Shown here piece after piece: positions 52,801 through 61,332 of a DNA stretch of 64,000 bases. The notes under the pieces are model-generated. The model had not been told where the DNA came from. It was given only the letters and a program-made list of their open reading frames with translations, and made no database searches. This DNA comes from Tranzscheliella williamsii. Taxonomy: Eukaryota; Basidiomycota; Ustilaginomycetes; Ustilaginales; Ustilaginaceae. Both the position numbers and the translations under genes were made by a program. Position 1 is the first letter of the stretch; each line of letters begins with the position of its first letter. The stretch spans positions 1 through 64,000 of the forward strand of contig JALBYF010000082.1 in NCBI GenBank assembly GCA_023212725.1, read 5' to 3'.

Positions 52801-53141
52801 CGCGTTCGTTTGCAGCAGGCCAAGCTTCCGACGAACGGGAAAGAGACTGGCCACTGGAAGAGCATGAACACCGACAAGCGCCCGTGTTTAGCAAGCCTGC
52901 CGAGACACGGATTGAATGGATCTCTCATATCGGCGGTATCAAGGTGGCCAAGCTAGGCGACGCTGAGGTAGATCTCGACGACTTGCGTGAGGAGACCGGA
53001 GGTGACGGGGAAAACGAAGCCGGCGACGAGGGCCGAAATCGTAGCATGTTGGGAGCCATGTGTGGCGGCTTCGAAAACAAGGATCTCCTTCCTATCATGT
53101 GGCGAGGCTGCCGAAAAGGATGTCTTGACTTTCTTGTCTAG
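49893..53141 (+). CDS. leucine-rich-repeat protein with conserved Cys/Trp C-terminus, 1082 aa
   Basis: An intronless frame from ATG 49893. The N-terminal ~190 residues are Ser/Pro/acidic and disordered; a helical segment follows (AARFWAKVVDDAMFQAKQGVVDLSG, split here: about 170-195). At least three typical LRRs lie at about 313-386 (LPSALFQLQNLRVLSLRSNKLKFLP is the central pair). A further conserved patch (SLQELCIRKLL, about 590-600) and a C-terminal module follow. The module includes CLNPWFSRCPNPKHC (about 795-809), RIEWISHIGGIKVAKL and the last residues IMWRGCRKGCLDFLV. The overall plan resembles an uncharacterised fungal cytoplasmic LRR protein family known in fission yeast. LRRs of this type act as protein-interaction platforms; the partner is unknown. 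The Cys spacing at 795-809 could bind metal. Confidence 0.8.
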   Translation: METAVTSSPDTSTTAPPSGSFSASSANRAPIVISEAWKQLFLSSPSRLSSAGTARAPQPPPHAEDDNHDHDDELDSSDDGNLTDHSDELHPETGFDPFLTATRRARQQSVSSTNLGASGSPLAPTQTHAHITASSSASESPSSHASSPQSSALTGHDHASHSEAHQWSLAARFWAKVVDDAMFQAKQGVVDLSGKHLHHILPTVADLSRFVALPPPRYDRQGESQQHSHHQQQHPSSLLQSKTGGLVRHESYLAPFSASLQHNPAPLPNRSFSRSQSAYQPNTRSSSFVRTHSAASALSSASADSYRDHRDRQATISMFLGSNSLTKLPSALFQLQNLRVLSLRSNKLKFLPPAIGDLQNLTELHVPNNELQYMPAELLRLKLQVFTWFPNPYLIKPPKTGRLTVRPLLCHKARHVRQRLIHQLTEADEITPIKVDSDSDGTVPEPMQPPPLLRENAAASSRQRVMDRTRSELQVEGFLASGIDQLGIGSSFAAISEQDGDEDIIDADRSQSTVGSANATAAPGSSPAAAATNTISDQDIQRQRILEAAFAADESYEAPFDSTMTTEEASVFSRGKVAGRSRVLGPKEASGLPSLQELCIRKLLSPHIVEGEAHAFPSPFLSPMMHNELGKRRRNGSKALSRLSTPNFGPSSQARNTSFGSFGSRTKSCSSNGGPEDSKFGKRIPTLLEAYENGTLQSLVGELGRGIVPMLEAARRSATKDWGTRARMPRTVSARKSTLSRAQSTPGVSPAASTNAGGEKEAEEGTHTSTATSHEEDFDLFGGVEAPGSLDRGDDACLNPWFSRCPNPKHCEATSGVTGRGRGELTLHRSRRGFGSSTSISSLGTTLGGNKQGASSAELKRDRSASASTSSDGDGRLSPISQSSSTGFTVSGHEANAALGIDSPSQVRFMPTTRSVGGALAQRGSSFSRSSSSSSAPFGESARSMMRPHSTQFVRGFSTSSALSASGLRSRSFAAGQASDERERDWPLEEHEHRQAPVFSKPAETRIEWISHIGGIKVAKLGDAEVDLDDLREETGGDGENEAGDEGRNRSMLGAMCGGFENKDLLPIMWRGCRKGCLDFLV

Positions 53142-53529
53142 ACATGCGCACATGCCGTCTCTACCTGGCTCTTTTGCACGCTGAGAAGCGGAAGGCAGGT
53201 GTGGACCTTGTATGCCCTCTAGTCGCTGCGCCCTTGCACACCCGCACTATCTCGAATCAAAAAGCCGTTTTGGGCCGTTCCCACTCGACCGGAGCAGATA
53301 TGAATTTCTGTGCGGGTTAGTGTGAGTCCCGAACATCCGACTAAGCGGAGGGTTGGCCCGTGTGAGTCCACTGAGGGAATTATATTCTAATCGCGAACCA
53401 GGCCGGCTTTCTGACTGGATCTCTCGGGATCGGGTCTGATATCTGGCCCTGGATCGGGGTTGATATCTGGCTTTAAGTGGCTTGCAGGTCAGCTGGCCAT
53501 TTCCTTGATTTCAGCTTGGGTGCCCAAGG
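53142..53529. other. intergenic before FUR1
   Basis: About 0.39 kb. A degenerate direct repeat (gtctgatatctggc / gttgatatctggc) lies at about 53434-53473, just upstream of FUR1. No gene seen. Confidence 0.4.
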
Positions 53530-54330
53530 ATGCCATCGCGGATTCAACCACCGTACTGCAGCACCTCTGTACACGACGAGGTACAGAACGGAGCCTTTGG
53601 ACGCAGCGACGCAGCGATGTCGACTTCGTCTTTGCCACAGAACGGCGTTGCTACCAACGCCATAGGGGGAGCGGGGCAAGCGGGGCCGGTGCTGCCGCCG
53701 AACGCATCTCGACTGCCGCAGACGGCACAGCTGGATGCGCTGCTGACGATCATCCGGGATGCGTCGACGGCGCGGTCGGACTTTATCTTCTACTCTGACC
53801 GGATTATCCGGCTGCTGGTGGAGGAAGGGCTGAATCATTTGCCTACGGTGCCGCAGACGGTGCGAACGCCGACCGGGTTTGACTATGCCGGGGTGGGGTT
53901 TGAGGGGCGGATCTGCGGGGTGTCGATTCTGCGCGCGGGCGAGGCGATGGAGGCCGGACTGCGCGAGTGCTGCCGCAGCGTCCGGATCGGCAAGATCCTG
54001 ATCCAGCGCGACGAGGAGACCGCCAAGCCGAAACTCTTCTACGCCAAACTGCCCGAGGACATCGCCGACCGCTGGGTCCTCCTCCTGGACCCGATGCTCG
54101 CGACTGGCGGCTCTGCCATCAAGGCCATCGAAGTCCTCCTCGAAAACGGCGTCCACGCACAGCGCATCCTCTTCCTCAACCTCATCGCCAGCCCAGAGGG
54201 CCTCCACAACATGCACGCACAGTTCCCCCAGGTCAAGGTCATCTCGGCCTGGGTCGACGAACGCCTGGACGAAAAGAGCTACATCCTGCCCGGCCTCGGC
54301 GACTATGGCGACCGCTATTACAGTGGATAG
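53530..54330 (+). CDS. FUR1: uracil phosphoribosyltransferase, 266 aa (237 from second Met)
   Basis: Catalyses uracil + PRPP to UMP + PPi, the pyrimidine salvage step; its loss is a classic route to 5-fluorouracil resistance. Nearly the whole type I PRTase fold is recognisable: DFIFYSDRIIRLLVEEGLNH, GVSILRAGEAMEAGLRECCR, RIGKILIQRDEETAKPKLFY, the PRPP-binding loop LLDPMLATGGSA, and the uracil-binding C-terminus YILPGLGDYGDRYY. Two in-frame starts exist: 53530 (A at -3) and 53617 (MSTSSLPQ). The 29 extra residues of the longer form are not family-like, so the shorter form could be the conserved protein. It converges with VPS25 (165 bp between stops). Confidence 0.95.
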   Translation: MPSRIQPPYCSTSVHDEVQNGAFGRSDAAMSTSSLPQNGVATNAIGGAGQAGPVLPPNASRLPQTAQLDALLTIIRDASTARSDFIFYSDRIIRLLVEEGLNHLPTVPQTVRTPTGFDYAGVGFEGRICGVSILRAGEAMEAGLRECCRSVRIGKILIQRDEETAKPKLFYAKLPEDIADRWVLLLDPMLATGGSAIKAIEVLLENGVHAQRILFLNLIASPEGLHNMHAQFPQVKVISAWVDERLDEKSYILPGLGDYGDRYYSG

Positions 54331-54495
54331 CCCTGCCGCCCGCCTGCCTGCCGACCCGCTATGCACATGTCCCTTTTCCGCGCTCCCGCTGTCCTTCAGC
54401 GCACAGGAGTCACGCTGCCACAAAGGTGGAACAAGGAGGTGGCACAATGGCCGGATGCGTTGGATGTAGAAATACAGATGCCGGCGGAAACACGG

Positions 54496-55166
54496 CTAGA
54501 CAAACTTGACACCTTCTGCGTCGCTGTGTTCGGTGCCTGCGAAGAGCTGTGCTTTGCCCTGGGAGGCGAGGTGCTGGATAGCCTGGCGGAGGAGCGGGGT
54601 GGGCATGTTGGCGAATTCTGTAGCGAAAGAAAAGCGAATCAAGGCGGGCTGAGCACGGGCGCGGGGAGGCGGAGGGTGCGTGGGGGTAGGGTGTACGTAC
54701 CTTGGTCCTGGACGGAGTCGCCCTGGCTGAGTTCGAAGAGGGTCATGATAGAGCCTGCGTGACCAGCTGCGGTGACCCAGTCGTAGATGGCTGCGGCCCA
54801 CTGTTGGGGTGATTTCCAGAGGACGAGAATTCGGTCGGGCTGTTCTAGCCAGGCGGCGCGAGCGTGAGCGACAAGGTCGGCGAAGAGCTGGCGGAGGGCG
54901 TCGGGCGAGAGCGCGCGCTGGATGGTGGCGTTGGCGAACAGCGCGCGGTGCGCCCCTGCCGCCTCTGCCGCTGACAGCACAAACACGCGGTGAAAGCGGC
55001 AGTACTCGACCACCACCGTCCGCCACTGCGCCAGCTGCTGCGCCCGTGTCGCCGCATTCGGCTGCAGCGTATAGAACGGCGGGAACGAGTGGATCGCCGG
55101 AAATGCAAACGTCCCCCCCGCCTCCATCCCCTCGCCCGCTCCCGACCCCGTCCCCGCAGATGCCAT
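54496..55166 (-). CDS. VPS25: ESCRT-II subunit Vps25, two exons, 195 aa
   Basis: Exon 1 is 55166-54701 and exon 2 is 54617-54496. The 83-bp intron (donor GTACGT, acceptor ctacag) joins them in phase 1, giving SVQDQ-EFANMPTP. Vps25 is present in two copies in ESCRT-II and recruits Vps20 to start ESCRT-III assembly in multivesicular-body sorting. The protein is two tandem winged helices. WH1 includes the PPFYTLQPN motif (about 24-32) and QLAQWRTVVVEYCRFHRVF. WH2 includes ILVLWKSPQQWAAAIYDWV and ends EGVKFV. Length matches family members (yeast 202 aa). The start is the Met before the short Gly/Ala-rich head. Confidence 0.93.
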
Positions 55167-56277
55167 GCTAGCCTTGCCAGCCACAAAGCAGACGCTGGAC
55201 TCTCTATGACACCGGTGCAGATGCGCGCCAAGCTTCCAGACCAAGCATAAGGTATATGTGGCCGTCGAGACCAGAAGGACGAGGTACAGTAAGCTGGCCT
55301 GAGCATCGCCGCGCCCGTCCGTGTCGAACCTCTATGCCATTGTTAGGTCCCCGCCCTCGAGTAACACATCCAAGCTGGGAGCTGAGCCAAAAGGCACGCT
55401 CCATGCACATAGCCTGCTTACCATGGCGCTCGCACACAGGCGCAGCGCTGCCACTAGGCCGCTTTGCAACGCCCCTACAGTACACAGACCTGCCGCGCGT
55501 CGACAAAGGCTGTAACCCTTCCTTGCTGCGGAGAGAGCAGCATACTCTCACTTAGTTAGTGATAAGCTCAAGGCAAACAACACTCCAAGGCCATTTGCTA
55601 ACGGTCACGGTTGCTAATGCCGCGTTACAAACCAGATCAATGCGGATGGAAGCTTCACCGCGCTTTCCATCCCACATTACAGGACTATTTCTATTACTAT
55701 TCTCGCTCATTGGCTGTCGCGCGTTGGGTTCGGCAGATCCTCTTTGCGCATCGCCTTTCGCTCCACACCGGTTTGTAGCCCGACGCTTTTCTTCCTCCCG
55801 TCACAGTGATAAGTGCCATCGCCGTCGGCAGTGCCATCACCATCACAGTCGCTATTACCATCACAGCTGCTATTACCATCACAGTTGCTATTACCATCAC
55901 AGTTGCTATTACCAACATCATTACAATCGCAACTCGCCTCGCAGTCACCGCCGTAGCCGCTGTACAGTCACCATCGCCATCCCGAACGCCATAAGATCAC
56001 TACAATCGCTCTGCATTGATCGTTATCATTACGACCAGCTTGGCTGTTGCGTCACGCTGCTACGACCACTCGCTACGATCACAAAACTGCGCAGTCGAAC
56101 GCGCCACCATCGCCTGCTTTCCCTTCTCATCAGTCCATCGTCGTCGATCCATCTGCGCTCGAGCGACACATCCGTAGCCCCTTTTCGCCGGTCTCTCAGG
56201 CCAGCTCTACGCCCAGTTAGCGTGCCGTCGTTGCAGCTTACCATTCTCGGTAGCACTCTCACGGCACAAACAGTAGC
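55167..56277. promoter_or_regulatory. divergent region VPS25/RXT3 with 18-bp tandem repeat
   Basis: About 1.1 kb between divergent starts. The RXT3 side is rich in short (ccatcacag/attacca) repeats and pyrimidines. Its long open frame (55559-56557) is repeat-driven and not considered a gene. Confidence 0.4.
55851..55916 (+). repeat. 18-bp tandem repeat (about 3.6 copies)
   Basis: Units gctattaccatcacagct/tt start at 55851, 55869 and 55887, with a partial copy at 55905. It lies about 360-430 bp upstream of the RXT3 ATG, in the probable promoter or leader. Confidence 0.85.
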
Positions 56278-59200
56278 ATGGCTCCGCCCAAGCAGCCACT
56301 GCGCTCTCCGACAGGTGGCCCCGGTCCCGCTGCCGCCTCAGCCTCAGGCTCGGGCTCGGGCTCGGGTTCCTACCTCGGTGGCGCTCCCCATCATTATGGC
56401 CCGCCTGCTCCGCTGTCGCCTTCGCGAGCATCGGCTGCAGGCCATCCACTGCCGCCCCTTGGTCCTTCATCTCATCCACCTCTTGGGGAAGACGGCGCTC
56501 GAGACCGGTGGAAGCGATCCACTGCGCCTGTCCAAGCTGGCCGATCCGATGTCATGAGCATGAGCTCCATCCTTGGGCCTTCCGCCATGGGAGCCATGTT
56601 TGAATCGCCCGACGCCAGGCCGACGCGTTACGAGCGAGAAAGGGACTGGGAGAGGGAACGCGAGCGTGAGAGGGAGCGAGATCGTGGCGGTCTCTATCCG
56701 AGCGAATCATCCGCTCGTCCTCCTCCGCCTCATTCCGCGTCAACCTCCGCCTTTCATCGCCGTTCCCCCGGCCCTTCCTACAACCCTGCCGCCTCCACAC
56801 CCTCTGCTCAGCTCGGTCCGCCATCCAGACGCAAGTGGAGCGACCCCGCCGTCGATGAGGCAGCAGCCGCCACAGCAGCCTATCAGCGCGAACGTGAGTG
56901 GGAACACGAACGCGAGAGGGAGTACGACATGGAGCGCGAACGCGAAATGCGCTGGAGAGCTTCTCAGAGACCCGCCGCCGACATGGCTCCTTCACAACCC
57001 TCGCGAGGCCTTAGCGGTGATGTGCGCTACGGCCCCGGCGGACCATCTCCCGCCATGGGTACAGAACCGTCTAGGAGTCCCCTTGACGGCTATCCTTCGT
57101 CCATGCCATCGCGCAGGAGCCCTTCTGCTGTTCATTCGGCAACCCGCGTGCGTGAGCCTAGCGGCGACATGCCTGTTTCCGCCGTCGGCCCTCAAACATC
57201 TCCTCGGCGTGGATTGTACATGGGCCACTACGACGATCCTCGTGCTGCACCCCATCCCTCCGTCCATGGCAGCATGGCGCCCCCCTCCGGCCGCTCTCCC
57301 GAACGTATGAGGCCCCCTATGCCCTACGGCGCCTATGACCCTGCCCTGACGGATCGCGAACACGACTACGAACGCGAAATGCGCCTCCGCGAACAGCGAG
57401 AACGTGAACGCGAGCGCGAGATAATGGCTACCGATCGATACGGTCGTCGCCTCCATCCCGATGGCATGGTTGTCGACGAGCCCATCTACGATCGTTACGG
57501 TCCGCGAGGCCCCGCCTCTGCCAAATCCGCCGGAGCAAGGCCTGGCTACGACGAGCGCGGGCCCCCTCCACCACTGCCCTATCCACCTACAAGCCCGACA
57601 CAGAGCCGCGATTCCGACCGACGTAAAGAGAAATCCAACGCGCCGTCCGGCTCCCAGTCGGCTGCTACCCTGGCGGCCGGGCCCGGCCCCGGGCGCGATC
57701 GAGAGCCTGCCTTTCTGTCTCGGGAGTCTTCCGTTCCCGCTCAGACGCCCCCTTCCGGCTATCCGGGCCGCGGGGATGAGCGGCATGTCCTGCCTCCACC
57801 CCACTACGACGTGGAACGAGGGGCGCGTGGCGGGCCGCCTACCTCCATGACCGCGTCTGGTCCTACACCTGAGACCGGCGCCGTCGCACCTCCTCGCCGC
57901 GCGCCCCTTTCGCCCACCAGCGAACGGACAGGGCCGTATCGTGACGGCACTGCCGCACAACGCGGCCCTGCAGGACCTCCTTTTGGCGGGCCTGCCCAGT
58001 CTGCTGATCGCGAGCGTGGCTTGCGCGAACGCGAGCGCGAAGCCGCTTTCCACCGTGAGCGTGAGCTCGAAGCGGAACAAGAGCGCGAGCGCCAACGCCA
58101 GCGTGAGATGGAGCGCGAGCATGAGCGGGTCATGGAAAAGGAGAGGGAAAGGGAAAGGGAGAGGGAAAGGGAAAGGGAGCGCGAGCGCCAAAAGGAGCAA
58201 GAGCACGAACGCGAAAGAGAGCGAGAGCGCGAGCGCGAAAAAGAGAAGGAGAAAGAGAAAGAGCGCGAAAGGCGCGAGCGGCGGCGCGAAAAGCAGCAGG
58301 CCGAGAAGAGCGCTGCCCTGGAGCGAGAGAAGGAGAGGGAGCGTCACGCTCAGGCCCAAGCGCATCAGGCCCAAGCTGCTGCGGCGGCAGCGGCGGCGCA
58401 AATGCACCATGGTGCTCTCGGCGATCTTCCGCCGCATGTTCGCCCTCCTCCTCCCGGCAGCCTCGAAGACGCCCTCATGGCGGCCGCCCAACAGCAGGCG
58501 GCTGCCTACGGACGCAGGCCAACGCTGGCCGACTTTCAGGCAGCAGCGGCCGCTATCGGCTACCCCCCTGGCATGCCCTTCCCACCTGGCATCCTTCCAG
58601 GCGCCTTTGGTGGCCATCCCTTCCCTCCCGAAGCAATGGTCCCACAGCAGCAGCAGCAACAGCAGCAGCAACAGCCGCTGCCACCGCCACATGTGATTCG
58701 CGACCCCAACGCCGGTCCCCGTGTAGACAGCGAGCCCGTATGGCTCTATCTGGAGCTATGCGAGCGCGACGAAGCGATTCGGCGATCGCAGGGCCTCCCT
58801 TTGGATCTACTCGCCGAAGAGAAAGGCCAAGGGCTAGCTGGCGAGGCGGACGGTGCTGCGCCGCAGCAGCTCCTGTCCGAGCCGGACGAGCAGCCTTCTA
58901 CACGGACGCAGGATGCCAACGAGCAAGGCGAGGCGCAGAGCACCGCGGGAAATGTGACAGCCCTAGAGGCGCAGCCAGACGATCCAGCTTCTGACGTCAA
59001 AGCGGAGGACTCAGTATGGCATGACGACGGGGGCGACAAGGGTCCGAAGCTGCCTGTCGCCGCTACGCTCATTGATCCTCTTCCTCGCCATCTGATCGGG
59101 CTGGACAAGGGTCGGCCGGTGCGGCATTTAGGCTCGTGGATGTACGATGCGACTGTCGATCCGCTCTTCCCTGCCGAGATGCTTGCGCGCAACGTCGGTT

Positions 59201-60363
59201 CGACATTGGAGGTCCGCATCTCGGGCGACCTGTTGAGCTGCGGGGGGCGTGGTGGCCCGCACTGGCGCGAATATCTACGTCTGGAAGCGGCGTCGCTAGC
59301 GCGGTGCGAGATTGGCGAGGCTCTCAAGCTCACCATGGACGGCGACAAGGGGCAAGCCGCGCTCAACGGACAGGGTAACGGCTGGAAGCTGGGCTGGCGG
59401 GGCAAGGAACACGCCCGGATGAGCCTCGAAATGCGCATCGAAGAACGCATCGCCGAGGCGCAGCTTTTTGGCGATAAGGATCCCGCCTCGACGGCAGCCG
59501 AGATTCATGCCAACGGCAGCCACCAGTCCACTGCGCCCGAGCTTGAAACCCCGAAAGCGAAAGCGGTTGACAAGCCCACAACAAACGCCCACGCGGCTGC
59601 GGGCGGCGAGACGGATGTCGTTAATGATAGCAAAGGTGGGGACGGCGTTGGCGATGATGGCATTCGCTCGCCATGGAGTTTCTGGCGGCTGAGCCCGTTG
59701 CTGCGACGGAAGCTCTGGGGCACGGACGTATATACGGACGACTCGGACGTCCTGGCGATGTGTGTCCATGCCGGATGGGTCGAGGGCCCATCGCTGGAAG
59801 CCGAAGGCGTGCCGGCCTGGGTACCCCCTGGCCGCGCCGCCCGTGCCTGGACAGGGCTGTCGTCTCAAGCGGATGCCGGCACGAAGGATCCCGCCCAACC
59901 CGCGCACGATGTGACGATGCGGGACGCTGACGCGGCTCGCGGCGGCAAGGCGAACGTGCCTTGCGACCTGTCCGTCATCCTGCGGGTGGCGCCGAAGCTG
60001 ATCGCCTACAAGGGCTGCCAGCGCGGCGGGATCAAGTCGCGCTCGTGGGGCAACACGCACGACGGTGTGTCGCTCGTGGTCGAGTCGGTCGAGCTCAAGC
60101 CGCCCGGCTACGCGCAGTGCAAGGGCCGCCGCTCGGCCAAGGCACGCATCGACCAGCTCGCCGCATTCCGCAGCTCGGCGGCCTACGACTCGCCCGGGCC
60201 CGCGTCCACCGACGCGGCCACTGCGCTCAAAAACGAACCGCTCGCTCCCTACCCCCATCTCATCCCACTCGCCTCGCTCGTCCCCGACATCCAGCGCTCC
60301 GCCGCGGCCGAGGACGACACCCCGCCACACAAGCGCGCGCGCCTGTTCTGGGAGTTCCAGTAA
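56278..60363 (+). CDS. RXT3: Rpd3L histone deacetylase complex subunit Rxt3, 1361 aa
   Basis: An intronless frame. Rxt3 is a subunit of the large Rpd3 (Rpd3L/Clr6 complex I) HDAC that represses promoters. The Rxt3 domain fills the C-terminal third (about 940-1300), with GSWMYDATVDPLFPAEML (about 955), LLRRKLWGTDVYTDDSD (about 1140-1156), AGWVEGP, and a late APKLIAYKGCQRGGIKSRSW segment. The N-terminal two thirds are Pro/Ser-rich and contain long Arg-Glu/Lys-Glu runs (about 119-139, 200-222, 360-382 and especially 580-705). Two poly-Ala/Gln patches are encoded near 58376-58397 and 58645-58675. Yeast Rxt3 is only ~290 aa, so the long low-complexity head is the unusual part; elongated forms are known in filamentous fungi. 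Confidence 0.88.
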   Translation: MAPPKQPLRSPTGGPGPAAASASGSGSGSGSYLGGAPHHYGPPAPLSPSRASAAGHPLPPLGPSSHPPLGEDGARDRWKRSTAPVQAGRSDVMSMSSILGPSAMGAMFESPDARPTRYERERDWERERERERERDRGGLYPSESSARPPPPHSASTSAFHRRSPGPSYNPAASTPSAQLGPPSRRKWSDPAVDEAAAATAAYQREREWEHEREREYDMEREREMRWRASQRPAADMAPSQPSRGLSGDVRYGPGGPSPAMGTEPSRSPLDGYPSSMPSRRSPSAVHSATRVREPSGDMPVSAVGPQTSPRRGLYMGHYDDPRAAPHPSVHGSMAPPSGRSPERMRPPMPYGAYDPALTDREHDYEREMRLREQREREREREIMATDRYGRRLHPDGMVVDEPIYDRYGPRGPASAKSAGARPGYDERGPPPPLPYPPTSPTQSRDSDRRKEKSNAPSGSQSAATLAAGPGPGRDREPAFLSRESSVPAQTPPSGYPGRGDERHVLPPPHYDVERGARGGPPTSMTASGPTPETGAVAPPRRAPLSPTSERTGPYRDGTAAQRGPAGPPFGGPAQSADRERGLREREREAAFHRERELEAEQERERQRQREMEREHERVMEKERERERERERERERERQKEQEHEREREREREREKEKEKEKERERRERRREKQQAEKSAALEREKERERHAQAQAHQAQAAAAAAAAQMHHGALGDLPPHVRPPPPGSLEDALMAAAQQQAAAYGRRPTLADFQAAAAAIGYPPGMPFPPGILPGAFGGHPFPPEAMVPQQQQQQQQQQPLPPPHVIRDPNAGPRVDSEPVWLYLELCERDEAIRRSQGLPLDLLAEEKGQGLAGEADGAAPQQLLSEPDEQPSTRTQDANEQGEAQSTAGNVTALEAQPDDPASDVKAEDSVWHDDGGDKGPKLPVAATLIDPLPRHLIGLDKGRPVRHLGSWMYDATVDPLFPAEMLARNVGSTLEVRISGDLLSCGGRGGPHWREYLRLEAASLARCEIGEALKLTMDGDKGQAALNGQGNGWKLGWRGKEHARMSLEMRIEERIAEAQLFGDKDPASTAAEIHANGSHQSTAPELETPKAKAVDKPTTNAHAAAGGETDVVNDSKGGDGVGDDGIRSPWSFWRLSPLLRRKLWGTDVYTDDSDVLAMCVHAGWVEGPSLEAEGVPAWVPPGRAARAWTGLSSQADAGTKDPAQPAHDVTMRDADAARGGKANVPCDLSVILRVAPKLIAYKGCQRGGIKSRSWGNTHDGVSLVVESVELKPPGYAQCKGRRSAKARIDQLAAFRSSAAYDSPGPASTDAATALKNEPLAPYPHLIPLASLVPDIQRSAAAEDDTPPHKRARLFWEFQ
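58040..58350 (+). repeat. GAG/CGx repeat tract encoding Arg-Glu/Lys-Glu runs
   Basis: About 300 bp of imperfect gagcgcgagcgc- and gagagggaaagg-type codon repeats in RXT3, giving an almost uninterrupted Arg/Lys/Glu alternation. Such sequence often forms an isolated charged (ER/K) alpha-helix. It also produces the long spurious antisense frame on the minus strand. Confidence 0.85.
58645..58675 (+). repeat. CAG/CAA tract encoding poly-Gln in RXT3
   Basis: A run of about ten Gln codons (mostly cag with interspersed caa) followed by Pro-rich sequence. Interruptions by caa would slow repeat instability. Confidence 0.85.
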
Positions 60364-60573
60364 GACATTGCGTTCTCCACGCGACCACCCTCTGTATGCA
60401 TATGCTGAAATCAGCCAACCCGCATAGCCTATTCTCCCAAGACCTAGCCCGAAGCCGAATGAGGCGCTATGAAAGGAGGCTGTCGGTGGCAACCAAATGT
60501 GTGCAATGCAAAGTAGTAATACAAGGGAGGCCGACGGGGGAGGGGGGGGATACATGGACGAGGCTTGGGAGGG

Positions 60574-61332
60574 TTAGGAGCTTTCGTGTGGCGGGGGCGG
60601 GGGCGGGGACTGGCTGGAGCGGGGGCGTGGCGGGAGGGATGGCTGGTCGGGGAGGTCGGGTGCGGCGCGGGGAGCGGAGCGCCAGTCAGCGGCAGGGGAG
60701 AGTTGGTCTGGCTGTTCGAGGGCGAGGCGTTCCTTCCAGCCGAGTTTGCGGGGTTGCTGTTTGCGGGAGCGCTGTTGGACGGCGAGCTGGTGGGCGAGCT
60801 CGCGACGGAGGGGCGGGGAGGCGTAGCGGAGATGCATAAAGTTGCAGAAGCCGCCGCGGTTGCAGTCGTTGGATTCGTTCTGGCGGCAGCACGCCTCGTG
60901 GAAGTCGGTGACTGGGCTAAGTTCGGCGAAGAGCGGCTTGGCGTCGTACCAGCGGTCGTTCAGCGCGTCGACGGCACGCTGCGCATCCGCCTCGTGCCGG
61001 TAGCGCGCATAGACATTGCCGATCAGATGATCGCCCACATTGTCGCACACATGCATCTCCACCAGCTCGCCATACTGCGCCAGCTCCACAAACATGTCCT
61101 CGAAAAACTCGTCAAACTGCGCCTGCAGCTCGGCATCCGTCAGCGTGCACTCGGCTTCGTGATGCCGCGGATTGCGGTACACATTCGACAGCAGAATCGT
61201 GCACGAGTAGCTCGGCCGGATATGCTTCCGCGAACACCGATCCCCATGCCGGCACGCACCGATCTTGTAGTAGAACGAACAGTTGACCTTGTCCTGCTCC
61301 GTCCCGTAGATGGACGCCAAGTATGAAGCCAT
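60574..61332 (-). CDS. U2AF35: splicing factor U2AF small subunit (U2AF35), 252 aa
   Basis: U2AF35 recognises the AG of the 3' splice site and, with U2AF65, recruits U2 snRNP. The start is the ATG at 61332 (MASYLASIYGTEQDKVNC), in line with metazoan and fission-yeast family starts. Zinc finger 1 has C18, C27, C33, H37 (CRHGDRCSRKH; S34 is the position mutated in human myeloid disease). The UHM/RRM spans about 44-145. Zinc finger 2 has C149, C157, C163, H167 (CCRQNESNDCNRGGFCNFMH). The C-terminal tail is Pro/Ser/Arg-rich instead of a classical RS domain. All features are intact. Its presence fits an organism that uses degenerate 3' splice sites. It is convergent with RXT3 and divergent from DBP9. 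Confidence 0.95.
   Translation of the reverse strand: MASYLASIYGTEQDKVNCSFYYKIGACRHGDRCSRKHIRPSYSCTILLSNVYRNPRHHEAECTLTDAELQAQFDEFFEDMFVELAQYGELVEMHVCDNVGDHLIGNVYARYRHEADAQRAVDALNDRWYDAKPLFAELSPVTDFHEACCRQNESNDCNRGGFCNFMHLRYASPPLRRELAHQLAVQQRSRKQQPRKLGWKERLALEQPDQLSPAADWRSAPRAAPDLPDQPSLPPRPRSSQSPPPPPPHESS

Noticed and set aside
55559..56557. 332-codon frame upstream of and into RXT3
   Set aside because: Translation of 18-bp and short ccatcac-type repeats (Tyr/His runs), overlapping the RXT3 start; no ATG-supported domain.
56992..58692. 566-codon open frame on the minus strand inside RXT3
   Set aside because: It is antisense to the Arg-Glu repeat and Pro/Ser-rich coding region; its Leu/Ala/Phe runs mirror the GAG/CGC codons. 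No family resemblance.
59296..60555. 419-codon minus-strand frame
   Set aside because: Antisense to the conserved Rxt3 domain; high GC keeps it open.
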